A DNA stretch of 7,194 bases from an uncultured Ruminococcus sp. (GCA_902773035.1 CACYDB010000021.1:1-7194), one strand, 5' to 3'. Counted from the first letter of the stretch, positions 1 through 6,942 are shown. Program-made: numbers and translations. Notes: a model not told the origin generated them from the sequence alone.

Positions 1-872
1 AACTCATTAGCAAGTTTTTTTATGTATTCTTTAAGCTGTTCTTTTGTTTCGGTGTGTTTAAGTCCCATTTCGATATTAGCCTGAAGCACTCCGAACTTAT
101 TTCCCATATCATATCTCTTGCCGACGATCTCAACAGCGGTCATTCCTTTTGTTACGGCGATCTCGCGCATAGCGTCGGTAAGCTGTATCTCATTACCCGC
201 GCCGGGCTTGGTTCTTTCGAGAATATCAAAGATTGAGGCGGGAAGTACGACGCGGTCTGTGATAGAGTAGAGCGACAGCACTTCCTCGGGAGTCTGCGGC
301 TTTTCAACCATATCCGTACACTTAAAAATATTGTCGTGAAGGTTCTCGACCTTGAGCGAGCCGTATTTGTGTATCTCACTCTCGGGAACCTGAGTTACGC
401 CCAAAACTCCCTCGCCGTACTCGCCGTAAGCGTCGATAAGCTGTTTGATCGCGGGAGTTCCCTCACAGTCGATAACGCCGTCGCCGAAAAGTATCGCGAA
501 CGGCTCGTCGCCTACAAATGCTCTGGCTCTCGCGATTGCGTGTCCGAGACCCTTCATCTCTTTCTGACGGATAAAGGTGATGTCCGCGAGGTTCGCGATT
601 TCTCTGACCTGTCTGAGAAAATCATCCTTGCCGCTCTTTTTGAGCGACTGTTCAAGCTCGGGGGAGTAATCGAAGTGATCCTCCATAATACCCTTGCCTC
701 TGTTTGTGATAATAAGTATCTGGTCAAGTCCCGAGGCTACGGCTTCCTCAACGATGTACTGGATAGTCGGTTTGTCAACGATGGGGAACATTTCCTTGGG
801 CATTGATTTTGTTGCGGGCAGGACTCTTGTGCCAAAGCCCGCTGCGGGGATAACAGCCTTACGAATCTTCAT
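1..872 (-). CDS. galU: UTP-glucose-1-phosphate uridylyltransferase (GalU), 3' end cut by window edge
   Basis: GalU makes UDP-glucose and pyrophosphate from UTP and glucose-1-phosphate in the cytoplasm, feeding glycolipid, teichoic acid, capsule and galactose pathways. The visible 290 residues start MKIRKAVIPAAGFGTR, the nucleotide-binding signature of this nucleotidyltransferase family, followed by the KSMPKEMFPIVDKP block (residues 22-35). GLGHAIARA (108-116), the metal-binding aspartate region FGDG (129-132), VEKP (189-192), GNEIQLTDAM (226-235) and KRYDMGNKFG (252-261) are all in family order. The common second acidic residue after Asp131 is Gly here, while Asp131 itself is kept. Family members are about 290-300 residues, so only a few codons and the stop are missing. 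The ATG at 870-872 is preceded by GAGAGGT (880-886 on the opposite strand) at good spacing. It lies 17 bases downstream of the RING/DUF2628 gene with no terminator between them, so the two are probably co-transcribed. Confidence 0.96.
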   Translation of the reverse strand, partial: MKIRKAVIPAAGFGTRVLPATKSMPKEMFPIVDKPTIQYIVEEAVASGLDQILIITNRGKGIMEDHFDYSPELEQSLKKSGKDDFLRQVREIANLADITFIRQKEMKGLGHAIARARAFVGDEPFAILFGDGVIDCEGTPAIKQLIDAYGEYGEGVLGVTQVPESEIHKYGSLKVENLHDNIFKCTDMVEKPQTPEEVLSLYSITDRVVLPASIFDILERTKPGAGNEIQLTDAMREIAVTKGMTAVEIVGKRYDMGNKFGVLQANIEMGLKHTETKEQLKEYIKKLANE

Positions 873-889
873 AGGTTTTACCTCTCATT

Positions 890-1927
890 TTAAAAGTTGA
901 TCATTGATAGAATTGTCGGGAGCTCATTTAACGCTACGACTACAGCCATTACGCTGACAGCGATCGCGAGGTTAACTCCGCCCTTGGTTTCGTAATCCTT
1001 TTTGGGATTGTCGGATGATTTTTTGATTTTTTGAATCTCGGTTTTGCAGTGCTTGAAGTACCATCTGTTCGCGAACGCTCCTGTAAGTATCTTGATCAGG
1101 AGATTAAGAATAGAGCACAGCGACATCAGCATGATCGTCATCTGCTTTTCCACGCCGAGACCTGAGAATAAATTGAAAAAATCGGCGTAGGTGGTAACGG
1201 TGTTTTCCGTGAGAATGTTCGCTACCGAAATGCTGAAATAAAGCTCCGCAGTCGTGAGAAGAATCATCAGCGCGGTGAAAATCGAGCCTATCTTGTACAT
1301 CTTGCGGTAGAGCAGATACGCTCCGCAGAGTAAGAACGCGCAAAGGTTGAAGCGGCCGCTGTTTATGGTTTTGATGTTGTTGAACACCCTGATGAAGTAG
1401 GGTGTGTTCTTCTGAACATACTCGGACAGCTCTCCCGCTGTTACGCCGTCGCCCATATCCTCGTCGGGATTGACGCCTGCCATCGGATCGAAATTCGCGC
1501 CGAAGGGTACTCCGAAGCTTCCGAAAGGACTGTTCTGCTGAGTCTGACCGTTCTGCTGAGTCTGAGTGTTTTGATAATTCTGCTGAGCCTGACCGTTCTG
1601 ATTGAACTGCTGAGCGTTCGGAGCCTGAGCGCCGATCGGGAATCCGCAGTTTCCGCAGTAGAACATTCCCTTCTGATTCTGAGCGTTACATCTCGGGCAG
1701 ATTATTAAATTCGGATCCTCGCTGTCGGTCTGAGCCTCATAAGCCTGCTCCGCCGTATAGGCTTCAAAGTCAAAGCCCTCGGCGTGCTTATCGTCAAACG
1801 CGCAGCGGTTTTCTTTTTCGTAACATTCCCTGTGGTGAGGAGCGCCGCACTCGGGACAGACTACAACGTCGTCGCCGTCCTTGAAGAACGTGTCGCACAC
1901 AGGGCATTTATAGTTTTTAAAATCCAT
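890..1927 (-). CDS. RING-finger-like / zinc-ribbon membrane protein with DUF2628-type C-terminus
   Basis: This 345-residue protein has no assigned function. Residues 8-42 form a RING-like cluster: C8, C11, C24, C27, H31/H32, C35 and C42, with the text CPECGAPHHRECY typical of the prokaryotic RING finger family. A second CxxC...CxxC zinc ribbon (C77, C80, C91, C94) follows, with CPRCNAQN and YCGNCGFPIG. Residues about 103-133 are a Gln/Asn-rich linker. After a short Gly/Pro/Asp stretch, the C-terminal half carries about four hydrophobic helices (about 193-207, 213-238, 262-286, 318-340). The texts LLYRKMYKIG and FANRWYFKH resemble the DUF2628 membrane family. There is no signal peptide, so the zinc domains are probably cytoplasmic. 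The ATG at 1925-1927 has a weak purine-rich binding site (GAAAAGAGAAA). The gene heads the unit with galU and has a clear promoter at 1959-1987. The domain assignment rests on motif reading, without a database match. Confidence 0.88.
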   Translation of the reverse strand: MDFKNYKCPVCDTFFKDGDDVVVCPECGAPHHRECYEKENRCAFDDKHAEGFDFEAYTAEQAYEAQTDSEDPNLIICPRCNAQNQKGMFYCGNCGFPIGAQAPNAQQFNQNGQAQQNYQNTQTQQNGQTQQNSPFGSFGVPFGANFDPMAGVNPDEDMGDGVTAGELSEYVQKNTPYFIRVFNNIKTINSGRFNLCAFLLCGAYLLYRKMYKIGSIFTALMILLTTAELYFSISVANILTENTVTTYADFFNLFSGLGVEKQMTIMLMSLCSILNLLIKILTGAFANRWYFKHCKTEIQKIKKSSDNPKKDYETKGGVNLAIAVSVMAVVVALNELPTILSMINF

Positions 1928-1958
1928 ATTTTTCTCTTTTCACTTTATTTATTCTATT

Positions 1959-1987
1959 AGTATACCAAATATTCTTTAAAAAATCAA
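1959..1987 (-). promoter_or_regulatory. sigma-A promoter for the RING/DUF2628-galU unit
   Basis: On the minus strand the sequence reads TTGATT (1987-1982), a 17-base spacer and TATACT (1964-1959). An extended -10 TG lies near the spacer end (TTTGGTATACT). The -10 is about 30 bases upstream of the ATG at 1927. A 10-base perfect palindrome, AACCGCGGTT (1989-1998), sits just upstream of the -35 and could bind a regulator, although nothing identifies one. Confidence 0.8.
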
Positions 1988-2055
1988 TAACCGCGGTTTC
2001 GTGGTAATGTACAAAAATGTTATTGTTAAGCTATCTAATTTGAACACCGCCCGTA

Positions 2056-2084
2056 TTTACATTTACACTCGCCTTTGATATAAT
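2056..2084 (+). promoter_or_regulatory. sigma-A promoter for prfB and the phosphoglycerate mutase gene
   Basis: TTTACA (2056-2061), a 17-base spacer and a perfect TATAAT (2079-2084) form a near-consensus housekeeping promoter. It ends about 46 bases before the prfB ATG, leaving a short untranslated leader of roughly 40 bases with no hairpin I can recognise. It is divergent from the promoter at 1959-1987, with about 70 bases between the two -35 boxes. Confidence 0.85.
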
Positions 2085-2130
2085 ATAACGTGGAAAAATT
2101 TTAAGAGAAAATACGGTAAAGGTGATATTT

Positions 2131-3249
2131 ATGGTTCAGTTTGAGGAACTTTTATTAAGACTTGAGGGCTCTAAGCCCGATATCGACGACCTCTCGGACG
2201 CTCTGGGAATGAAGTCGCTGCTCTCTGAGATTCAGCAGCTCGAGCTCAAGGCTACGGAGCCGGGCTTCTGGGACGACGTTGAAAAATCTCAGAAGGTCTT
2301 GCAGAAAACAGGCGCTCTCAAGGGCACCGTTGAAGAATATAACAAGCTCGCGGAGCATTATGACGACGCTCACGCTCTCATTGAGCTTGCCAATGAGGAG
2401 GAGGATGAGAGCCTCTACGAAGAAGCGTTGAGCGAGGTTGAGGCGGTTGAGTCGGAGCTCGCTAAGCAGAAGCTCAAAACTCTGCTCACGGGCGAGTACG
2501 ACAAGAATAACGCGATCCTCACCTTCCATGCGGGCTCGGGCGGTACGGAGGCTCAGGACTGGGCTGAGATGCTTTTCAGAATGTACACCCGCTGGGCAGC
2601 GGATCACGACTTCAAGCTCAAAACCATTGACTATCTCGACGGCGACGAGGCGGGACTTAAATCCGCCGTACTGCTTGTTGAGGGCGAGAACGCCTATGGC
2701 TACTTAAAGAGCGAGGCGGGAGTTCACCGACTTGTTCGAGTATCTCCGTTCGACTCTCAGGGCAGACGTCATACGAGCTTCGCCTCTCTCGAGGTTATGC
2801 CCGAGATCAACGACGACATCAAGGTCGATATCAATCCCGAGGATATCAAAATGGACGTGTACCGCGCGAGCGGCGCAGGCGGTCAGAAGGTAAACAAGAC
2901 CTCCTCCGCGGTTCGACTTACTCATATCCCGACGGGTATAGTAGTCGCCAGCCAGGTTGAGCGAAGCCAGTACCAGAACCGTGACGTCGCGATGAAAATG
3001 CTCATATCAAAGCTTATGGAAATCAAGGAGCGCGAGCATCTCGACAAGATCGAGGACATCAAGGGCGTTCAGAAGGAGATCACATGGGGCAGCCAGATCC
3101 GCTCCTACGTCTTTATGCCCTACACAATGGTCAAGGATCACCGCACCTCGTATGAAACGGGTAACATCGACAAGGTTATGGACGGCGACCTCGACGGCTT
3201 TATAAACGCCTACTTAAAGGCTCTGAGCACAGGCTCTCTTGAAAGTTAA
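2131..3249 (+). CDS. prfB: Peptide chain release factor 2 (RF2), no programmed frameshift
   Basis: RF2 recognises UGA and UAA stop codons on the ribosome and triggers hydrolysis of the peptidyl-tRNA. The 372-residue product shows the RF2 stop-codon recognition tripeptide SPF (residues 205-207, in VRVSPFDSQGRRHTSF), which separates it from RF1 (PxT). The catalytic GGQ is at 250-252, in ASGAGGQKVNKTSSAVR. The positions equal those of E. coli RF2. The AGSGGTEAQDW block (about 134-144) and the N-terminal coiled-coil domain are also present. Translation from the ATG at 2131 is preferred because AAAGGTGA (2118-2125) lies at the right distance. An in-frame GTG at 2122 overlaps that binding site and is unlikely to start translation. 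Most prfB genes carry an in-frame UGA near codon 25 decoded by a +1 shift. Here the reading frame is continuous, so that autoregulation is absent. First gene of a two-gene unit. Confidence 0.98.
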   Translation: MVQFEELLLRLEGSKPDIDDLSDALGMKSLLSEIQQLELKATEPGFWDDVEKSQKVLQKTGALKGTVEEYNKLAEHYDDAHALIELANEEEDESLYEEALSEVEAVESELAKQKLKTLLTGEYDKNNAILTFHAGSGGTEAQDWAEMLFRMYTRWAADHDFKLKTIDYLDGDEAGLKSAVLLVEGENAYGYLKSEAGVHRLVRVSPFDSQGRRHTSFASLEVMPEINDDIKVDINPEDIKMDVYRASGAGGQKVNKTSSAVRLTHIPTGIVVASQVERSQYQNRDVAMKMLISKLMEIKEREHLDKIEDIKGVQKEITWGSQIRSYVFMPYTMVKDHRTSYETGNIDKVMDGDLDGFINAYLKALSTGSLES

Positions 3250-3272
3250 TTAAGATAAAGAAGGTAATACCT

Positions 3273-4481
3273 ATGAAATATTTTGTAATGCTGTGCGACG
3301 GAATGGCTGACGAGCCCTCCGATAAGCTCGGCGGAAAAACTCCAATGACTCTCGCTAAAAAGCCGATGATAGACAAGCTCGCCTCGCTCGGTGAGGTCGG
3401 ACTTGTAAAGACGGTTCAGGACGGTATGAAGCCCGGCTCCGACGTTGCGAATCTCGCTGTGCTCGGCTATAACTCAGCCGACTGCTATACGGGACGCTCA
3501 CCCTTGGAGGCGGCGAGTATCGGAATTGATCTGAAGGACACCGACGTGACCTTCCGCTGCAACCTTGTGACGCTTTCCGACGAGGAAAACTACGAGGATA
3601 AGAAAATGGTCGATTACTGCGGCGGCGATATCTCCACCGAGGAAGCGGCTGAGCTGATCAGGTGCCTGCAGGATAACCTCGGCGACGACGAGTTCAGCTT
3701 TTATCCCGGAGTCGCGTACCGCCACTGTCTTGTATGGGACAAGGGCGACGCTCACCCGGGCGTACTTACTCCTCCTCACGATATTCCGGGCAGAGTTATC
3801 GGGGATTACATCCCCAAGGGCGACGGCACAAAGAAGCTCTATGAGATTATGAAGAAGAGCTACGACCTGCTCAAAGACCATCCCGTCAACAAAAAGCGTA
3901 TAGCCGAGGGTAAAAGACCCGCTAACTCAGCGTGGTTCTGGGGCGAGGGCACTAAGCCCGAGCTTGCGAACTTCGAGAAAAAGACGGGGCTCAAGGGCAG
4001 TATGATCTCAGCCGTTGACTTGCTCAAGGGTATCGCTATCTGCGCCGAGATGACCAGCGTTGACGTTGACGGCGCGACAGGCTATATCGACACGAACTTC
4101 GAGGGCAAGTGTCAGGCGGCGATCGACGAGTTCAAGAGGGGACAGGACTACGTTTATGTTCACGTTGAGGCTCCCGACGAGTGCGGTCACAGAGCTGAGG
4201 CTGAAAATAAGGTCAGAGCGATCGAGCTCATTGACGAGAAGATTTTAACTCCCGTGGTTGAGTTTCTCAGGGGCTTTGATGATTTCAAGGTGCTTATCTG
4301 TCCCGATCACCCGACGCCTCTCGATATTCAGACTCACACCTCAGACCCCGTGCCGTACGTGATCTACGACAGCAGGAATGAGAAAAACAGCGGCGTTACG
4401 ACTGTTAATGAGGAAACAGCTAAGGCGACAGGCAATTATATCGCGAAGGGCTATACGCTCATAGATTATTTTATTTCTTAA
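3273..4481 (+). CDS. Cofactor-independent phosphoglycerate mutase, apgM / proposed homoserine kinase family
   Basis: This 402-residue enzyme belongs to the alkaline phosphatase superfamily branch that holds archaeal-type 2,3-bisphosphoglycerate-independent phosphoglycerate mutase (ApgM). Members interconvert 3- and 2-phosphoglycerate. A bacterial subgroup of the same length has been proposed instead to be a homoserine kinase, and sequence reading cannot choose between the two. Expected metal and catalytic residues are present: D9 in LCDGMAD, the nucleophile S56 in PGSDVANLAVLGY, D302 and H306 in APDECGHRAEAE, D345 and H346 in CPDHPTP, and H355 in THTSDPVPY. GRSPLEAAS (74-82) and FRCNLVT (94-100) are also family text. 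The ATG at 3273 follows AAAGAAGG (3257-3264). The gene is 23 bases after prfB, with no terminator between them, so it is probably co-transcribed. It has no threonine-biosynthesis neighbour in this window. It ends at a strong hairpin terminator. Confidence 0.93.
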   Translation: MKYFVMLCDGMADEPSDKLGGKTPMTLAKKPMIDKLASLGEVGLVKTVQDGMKPGSDVANLAVLGYNSADCYTGRSPLEAASIGIDLKDTDVTFRCNLVTLSDEENYEDKKMVDYCGGDISTEEAAELIRCLQDNLGDDEFSFYPGVAYRHCLVWDKGDAHPGVLTPPHDIPGRVIGDYIPKGDGTKKLYEIMKKSYDLLKDHPVNKKRIAEGKRPANSAWFWGEGTKPELANFEKKTGLKGSMISAVDLLKGIAICAEMTSVDVDGATGYIDTNFEGKCQAAIDEFKRGQDYVYVHVEAPDECGHRAEAENKVRAIELIDEKILTPVVEFLRGFDDFKVLICPDHPTPLDIQTHTSDPVPYVIYDSRNEKNSGVTTVNEETAKATGNYIAKGYTLIDYFIS

Positions 4482-4489
4482 AAAGAATT

Positions 4490-4527
4490 AAAGCCCGACG
4501 GTTAACGCAAGGATACCGTCGGGCTTT
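4490..4527. terminator. Bidirectional intrinsic terminator between convergent genes
   Basis: AAAGCCCGACGGT (4490-4502) pairs perfectly with ACCGTCGGGCTTT (4515-4527), a 13-bp stem with a 12-base loop. On the plus strand a TTTT run begins within the stem's end (4525-4528), followed by AAGTATTAT. On the minus strand the stem is followed by TTTAATTCTTTTT. It lies 8 bases after the stop at 4481 and 13 bases after the end of the minus-strand gene at 4541, so it can stop transcription from both sides. Confidence 0.93.
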
Positions 4528-4540
4528 TAAGTATTATAGA

Positions 4541-4795
4541 TTATATTTCTTCGAGCGCTAATTCCAGCGCGGTCGCGAGCTGATCGGGACATGAGGTTCC
4601 CCTGCCGCCGCAGTCGATGCCTTTGAGTCTTTCGATAGCTTCCTCGGCGTCCATTCCCTTGACAAGCGAGCTTATGCCCTGAGTGTTGCCTGAGCAGCCG
4701 CCGACAAATCCGCAGTCCTTTATAACGCCGTCATCGTCAAGCTCAATCAATATCTGACGCGAGCAAACGCCTCTCGGTGTAAAGCTGTATTTCAT
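4541..4795 (-). CDS. Small TSCPD-domain protein (TIGR03905-like)
   Basis: An 84-residue protein of unknown function. It contains the TSCPD motif itself (residues 67-71, in GTSCPDQLA) and the upstream text GGCSGNTQGISSLVKGM (about 32-48), matching the stand-alone TSCPD family TIGR03905. A related domain occurs at the C-terminus of vitamin B12-dependent ribonucleotide reductases. Cysteines at 11, 28, 34, 62 and 69 suggest metal binding or redox chemistry. No signal peptide or membrane segment is visible, so it should be cytoplasmic. The start is secure: a perfect AGGAGGT (opposite strand 4803-4809) lies 7 bases before the ATG at 4793-4795. It is a single-gene transcript with its own strong promoter, divergent from the dnaD-like gene, and it converges on the phosphoglycerate mutase gene across the shared terminator. 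Family recognition is firm, while the biochemical role remains unknown. Confidence 0.93.
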   Translation of the reverse strand: MKYSFTPRGVCSRQILIELDDDGVIKDCGFVGGCSGNTQGISSLVKGMDAEEAIERLKGIDCGGRGTSCPDQLATALELALEEI

Positions 4796-4838
4796 AATTA
4801 TGACCTCCTATGGTGTCGGTGAATGTTTTGCAGACATT

Positions 4839-4867
4839 ATTATAGACTCCGTTTTTTAAATAGTCAA
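4839..4867 (-). promoter_or_regulatory. Strong sigma-A promoter for the TSCPD gene
   Basis: On the minus strand, TTGACT (4867-4862), a 17-base spacer and a perfect TATAAT (4844-4839) match the housekeeping consensus at 11 of 12 positions. The -10 lies about 43 bases before the ATG, and a perfect Shine-Dalgarno sequence follows in the leader. Together they predict high expression of this small protein. Confidence 0.88.
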
Positions 4868-4908
4868 GAAAATTTCTGCAAATAAATGTGGAACTATCGG
4901 GAATTTTG

Positions 4909-4917
4909 TGTTATACT
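4909..4917 (+). promoter_or_regulatory. Extended -10 promoter for the dnaD-dnaI unit
   Basis: TGTTATACT (4909-4917) is an extended -10 element ending 32 bases before the dnaD-like start codon. The only -35 candidate at 17-base spacing is TGGAAC (4889-4894), which matches poorly. The promoter would therefore be weaker than the divergent one for the TSCPD gene, and its -35 region lies only about 20 bases from that gene's -35 box. Confidence 0.6.
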
Positions 4918-4949
4918 CTATCTATAGTTTGGATTTAAGGAATGTTATT

Positions 4950-5921
4950 ATGTCAGTTAAGTTGAATCTGGGCAGCTGGAGCTCCGTATTCGCGGTGCCG
5001 AGCTGTGTGGTGGACGAGCACATCAAGCTCGCCTCTCCTCAACAGCTCAAGATCTTACTCTTTCTGCTCAGAAATTCGGAAAAATCATATACGGAAAAGC
5101 AAATCGGCGATACCCTCGTTATCCACGAGGACGACGTTAAGGACAGTATCCGCTTCTGGATCGACAGGGGAGTGCTCGCGGAGAATGATTCACAGCTTGC
5201 TCCCGACGACTCAAAGCCCGCCGTATCAGCGGCAGCGGCTGTCGAAAAGGAGCCTGCTCAGCCTAAGAAAAAAACTGTCGTCACCCGTCCGCAGAAGCCC
5301 GATATAATCACCGCGGCTCAGCGTGTCAGCGCCGATGAAAAGCTCAGGCATACATTAGCCGAGGTAGAGTCAGCGCTGTCAAAGCCTCTTTCAAGCGGCG
5401 ACACCGCGACTATCGTAATGCTGTACGACACCCTCGGACTTCCCGCGGAGGTTATCGTTTTGCTTGTCAACTACTGCGTGAGTATCGGCAAGGGCAATAT
5501 GCGCGCGATCGAGCGTATCGGAATCAAATGGTCTGACGCGGGGGTCAACTCGATCGAAGCCGCTGACAACAGGATCATGCAGACGCGTCTTTCAAATGAG
5601 TACTGGAGCCGCGTGAGCTCGGTTTTCGGACTGAAAAACATAGGCTCGCCTACCGAAAAGCAGATTTCCTACGTCACCAGATGGATAGGCGAGTGGCATT
5701 TTTCCGACGAAATGCTCCGCGCCGCTTACGAAACCTGCGTTGACAATACGGGCAAAATGTCGATGGCGTATATCGACAAGGTGCTGCTCCGCTGGCACAA
5801 TTCGGAAATTGCTACTCCCGCCGATATTGATAAGCTTGATAAAAAGCCCGTCAATAAAAATATTCCTAAAAAGAATAATAACTCGTCCTTTAACGTTGAC
5901 GAGCTCGATAAAATACAGTAG
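4950..5921 (+). CDS. DnaD-domain replication initiation protein
   Basis: A 323-residue DnaD/DnaB-like primosomal protein, of the kind that in low-GC Gram-positives helps bring the replicative helicase to DNA opened by DnaA or PriA. A winged-helix-like N-terminal domain occupies about residues 14-78 (SPQQLKILLFLLRN to DSIRFWIDRGVL). It is followed by an Ala/Pro/Lys-rich flexible linker (about 80-120). Two tandem DnaD C-terminal domains come next. The first (about 133-206) ends in RAIERIGIKWSDAGVNSIEAA. The second (about 216-283) ends in YIDKVLLRW, the family's YxxxIxxxW motif (Y274, W282). The Lys/Asn-rich tail ends SSFNVDELDKIQ, also usual in these proteins. The ATG at 4950 follows TTAAGGA (4935-4941) at good spacing. 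An in-frame GTG at 4908 overlaps the promoter and has no binding site. It lies 16 bases before the helicase-loader gene, which supports a joint role. Confidence 0.93.
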   Translation: MSVKLNLGSWSSVFAVPSCVVDEHIKLASPQQLKILLFLLRNSEKSYTEKQIGDTLVIHEDDVKDSIRFWIDRGVLAENDSQLAPDDSKPAVSAAAAVEKEPAQPKKKTVVTRPQKPDIITAAQRVSADEKLRHTLAEVESALSKPLSSGDTATIVMLYDTLGLPAEVIVLLVNYCVSIGKGNMRAIERIGIKWSDAGVNSIEAADNRIMQTRLSNEYWSRVSSVFGLKNIGSPTEKQISYVTRWIGEWHFSDEMLRAAYETCVDNTGKMSMAYIDKVLLRWHNSEIATPADIDKLDKKPVNKNIPKKNNNSSFNVDELDKIQ

Positions 5922-5937
5922 TTAAACAGAGGTACAT

Positions 5938-6942
5938 ATGGGTTACAGCAAAAAGGTACGCCGCGAGGCGACTCAACTTATACAGCAGCGCAGGCTTGAC
6001 GCTGAGAGGGAAGCGCAGTTCCGCCGTGAAAAAATCTTCGCGGAAATTCCCGAGGCTCAAAGCTTCGAGAGGTCGATAGCCTCCTGCGGAATACGCGCGG
6101 GCAGAGCCGTGTTGAAGGGCGGCAACGTTCACGAGGAGCTCCAGAAGCTTCGCGCGGAGAGCGCCCGTTTGCAAAAGGAATACGAGGAGCTTCTGAACTC
6201 GCGCGGCTATTCGGTAAAGGACACCGAGCCGCAGTATACCTGCAAAAAATGCAACGATACGGGCTATGTTGAGCTTGACAACAGAACCGTAGTCTGCTCC
6301 TGCCTGAGAAACGCGATGGTTGAAATCGCCTGCCGCGAGCTGAATAAAAAGTCGCCGCTTAATCTGTGCACCTTTGAGGATTTCAGCCTTGATTATTACA
6401 GCAAAGAGGTCAGGGAAGGCTATCCGCGCTCATCCTACGATCAGCTCAGTATGATATACAAGAAGTGCCGCGACTACGCCGATAACTTCAACGAACATTC
6501 TCCGAGCCTTCTGATGATGGGAATGACGGGACTGGGCAAAACCCACCTGAGCCTTTCTATCGCGAACGAGGTTATCAAGAAGGGCTACGGCGTAATCTAC
6601 GCCTCAGCTCCGACGATCGTATCTCAGCTTGAAAAAGAGCATTTCGGCAAGCAGAAGCCCGAGGATGAGAGCGTCGAGGAAACGCTGACGGGCTGTGACC
6701 TGCTGATTATCGACGACCTCGGCACCGAGTTCAACAACAAGTTTACAACTCCCGCGGTGTACAATGTTTTCAATTCCCGTATCTCAGCGGGCAAGCCCGT
6801 GATAGTAAACACAAATCTAAAGGTCAGCGAGCTCAACGAGATCTATTCCGACCGATTTGTGTCGAGGATCATCGGCGAGGCGGAGAGACTGGACTTCTTC
6901 GGCGACGATATAAGAATAAAGAAAAAAGCGTCACAAGGATGA
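5938..6942 (+). CDS. dnaI: DnaC/DnaI-like AAA+ helicase loader ATPase
   Basis: A 334-residue ATPase expected to load the replicative helicase onto single-stranded DNA. The N-terminal third is charged and helical, with a likely coiled coil (about 62-90). It is followed by a zinc-binding cluster C102, C105, C120, C122 (YTCKKCNDTGY and VVCSCLRN), the layout of DnaI-type loaders. The AAA+ domain has Walker A GMTGLGKTH (195-203), Walker B LLIIDDLGTE (255-264), a sensor-1 region VIVNTNL (288-294) and an arginine-bearing SDRFVSRIIG (304-313). It could be called dnaC by some schemes, and IstB-type transposition helpers share the ATPase fold. The zinc cluster and the adjacent DnaD-like gene favour the replication role. 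The ATG at 5938 follows AGAGGT (5928-5933). The stop is TGA at 6940-6942, directly followed by C, which is a leaky context. The +1 frame stays open for 23 codons after it (see findings). Confidence 0.94.
   Translation: MGYSKKVRREATQLIQQRRLDAEREAQFRREKIFAEIPEAQSFERSIASCGIRAGRAVLKGGNVHEELQKLRAESARLQKEYEELLNSRGYSVKDTEPQYTCKKCNDTGYVELDNRTVVCSCLRNAMVEIACRELNKKSPLNLCTFEDFSLDYYSKEVREGYPRSSYDQLSMIYKKCRDYADNFNEHSPSLLMMGMTGLGKTHLSLSIANEVIKKGYGVIYASAPTIVSQLEKEHFGKQKPEDESVEETLTGCDLLIIDDLGTEFNNKFTTPAVYNVFNSRISAGKPVIVNTNLKVSELNEIYSDRFVSRIIGEAERLDFFGDDIRIKKKASQG

Noticed and set aside
336..806. Plus-strand 156-codon open frame opposite galU
   Set aside because: It is antisense to a clearly recognised galU frame with all family motifs. 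The translation has no recognisable domain and no binding site at its start.
2122..2130. In-frame GTG upstream as prfB start
   Set aside because: The GTG is part of the Shine-Dalgarno sequence AAAGGTGA that serves the ATG at 2131, and starting at 2131 puts SPF and GGQ at the E. coli RF2 positions.
2155..2607. Minus-strand 150-codon open frame inside prfB
   Set aside because: Shadow of prfB caused by its GC-rich third positions, with low-complexity Leu/Arg/Glu composition and no domain.
3273..4481. Alkaline phosphatase or sulfatase as the identity of this gene
   Set aside because: The PGSDVAN and GRSPLEAAS motifs and the overall length are those of the ApgM branch, not of secreted phosphatases, and there is no signal peptide.
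4908..4949. In-frame GTG upstream as start of the dnaD-like gene
   Set aside because: It overlaps the extended -10 element and lacks a binding site, whereas the ATG at 4950 has TTAAGGA at good spacing.
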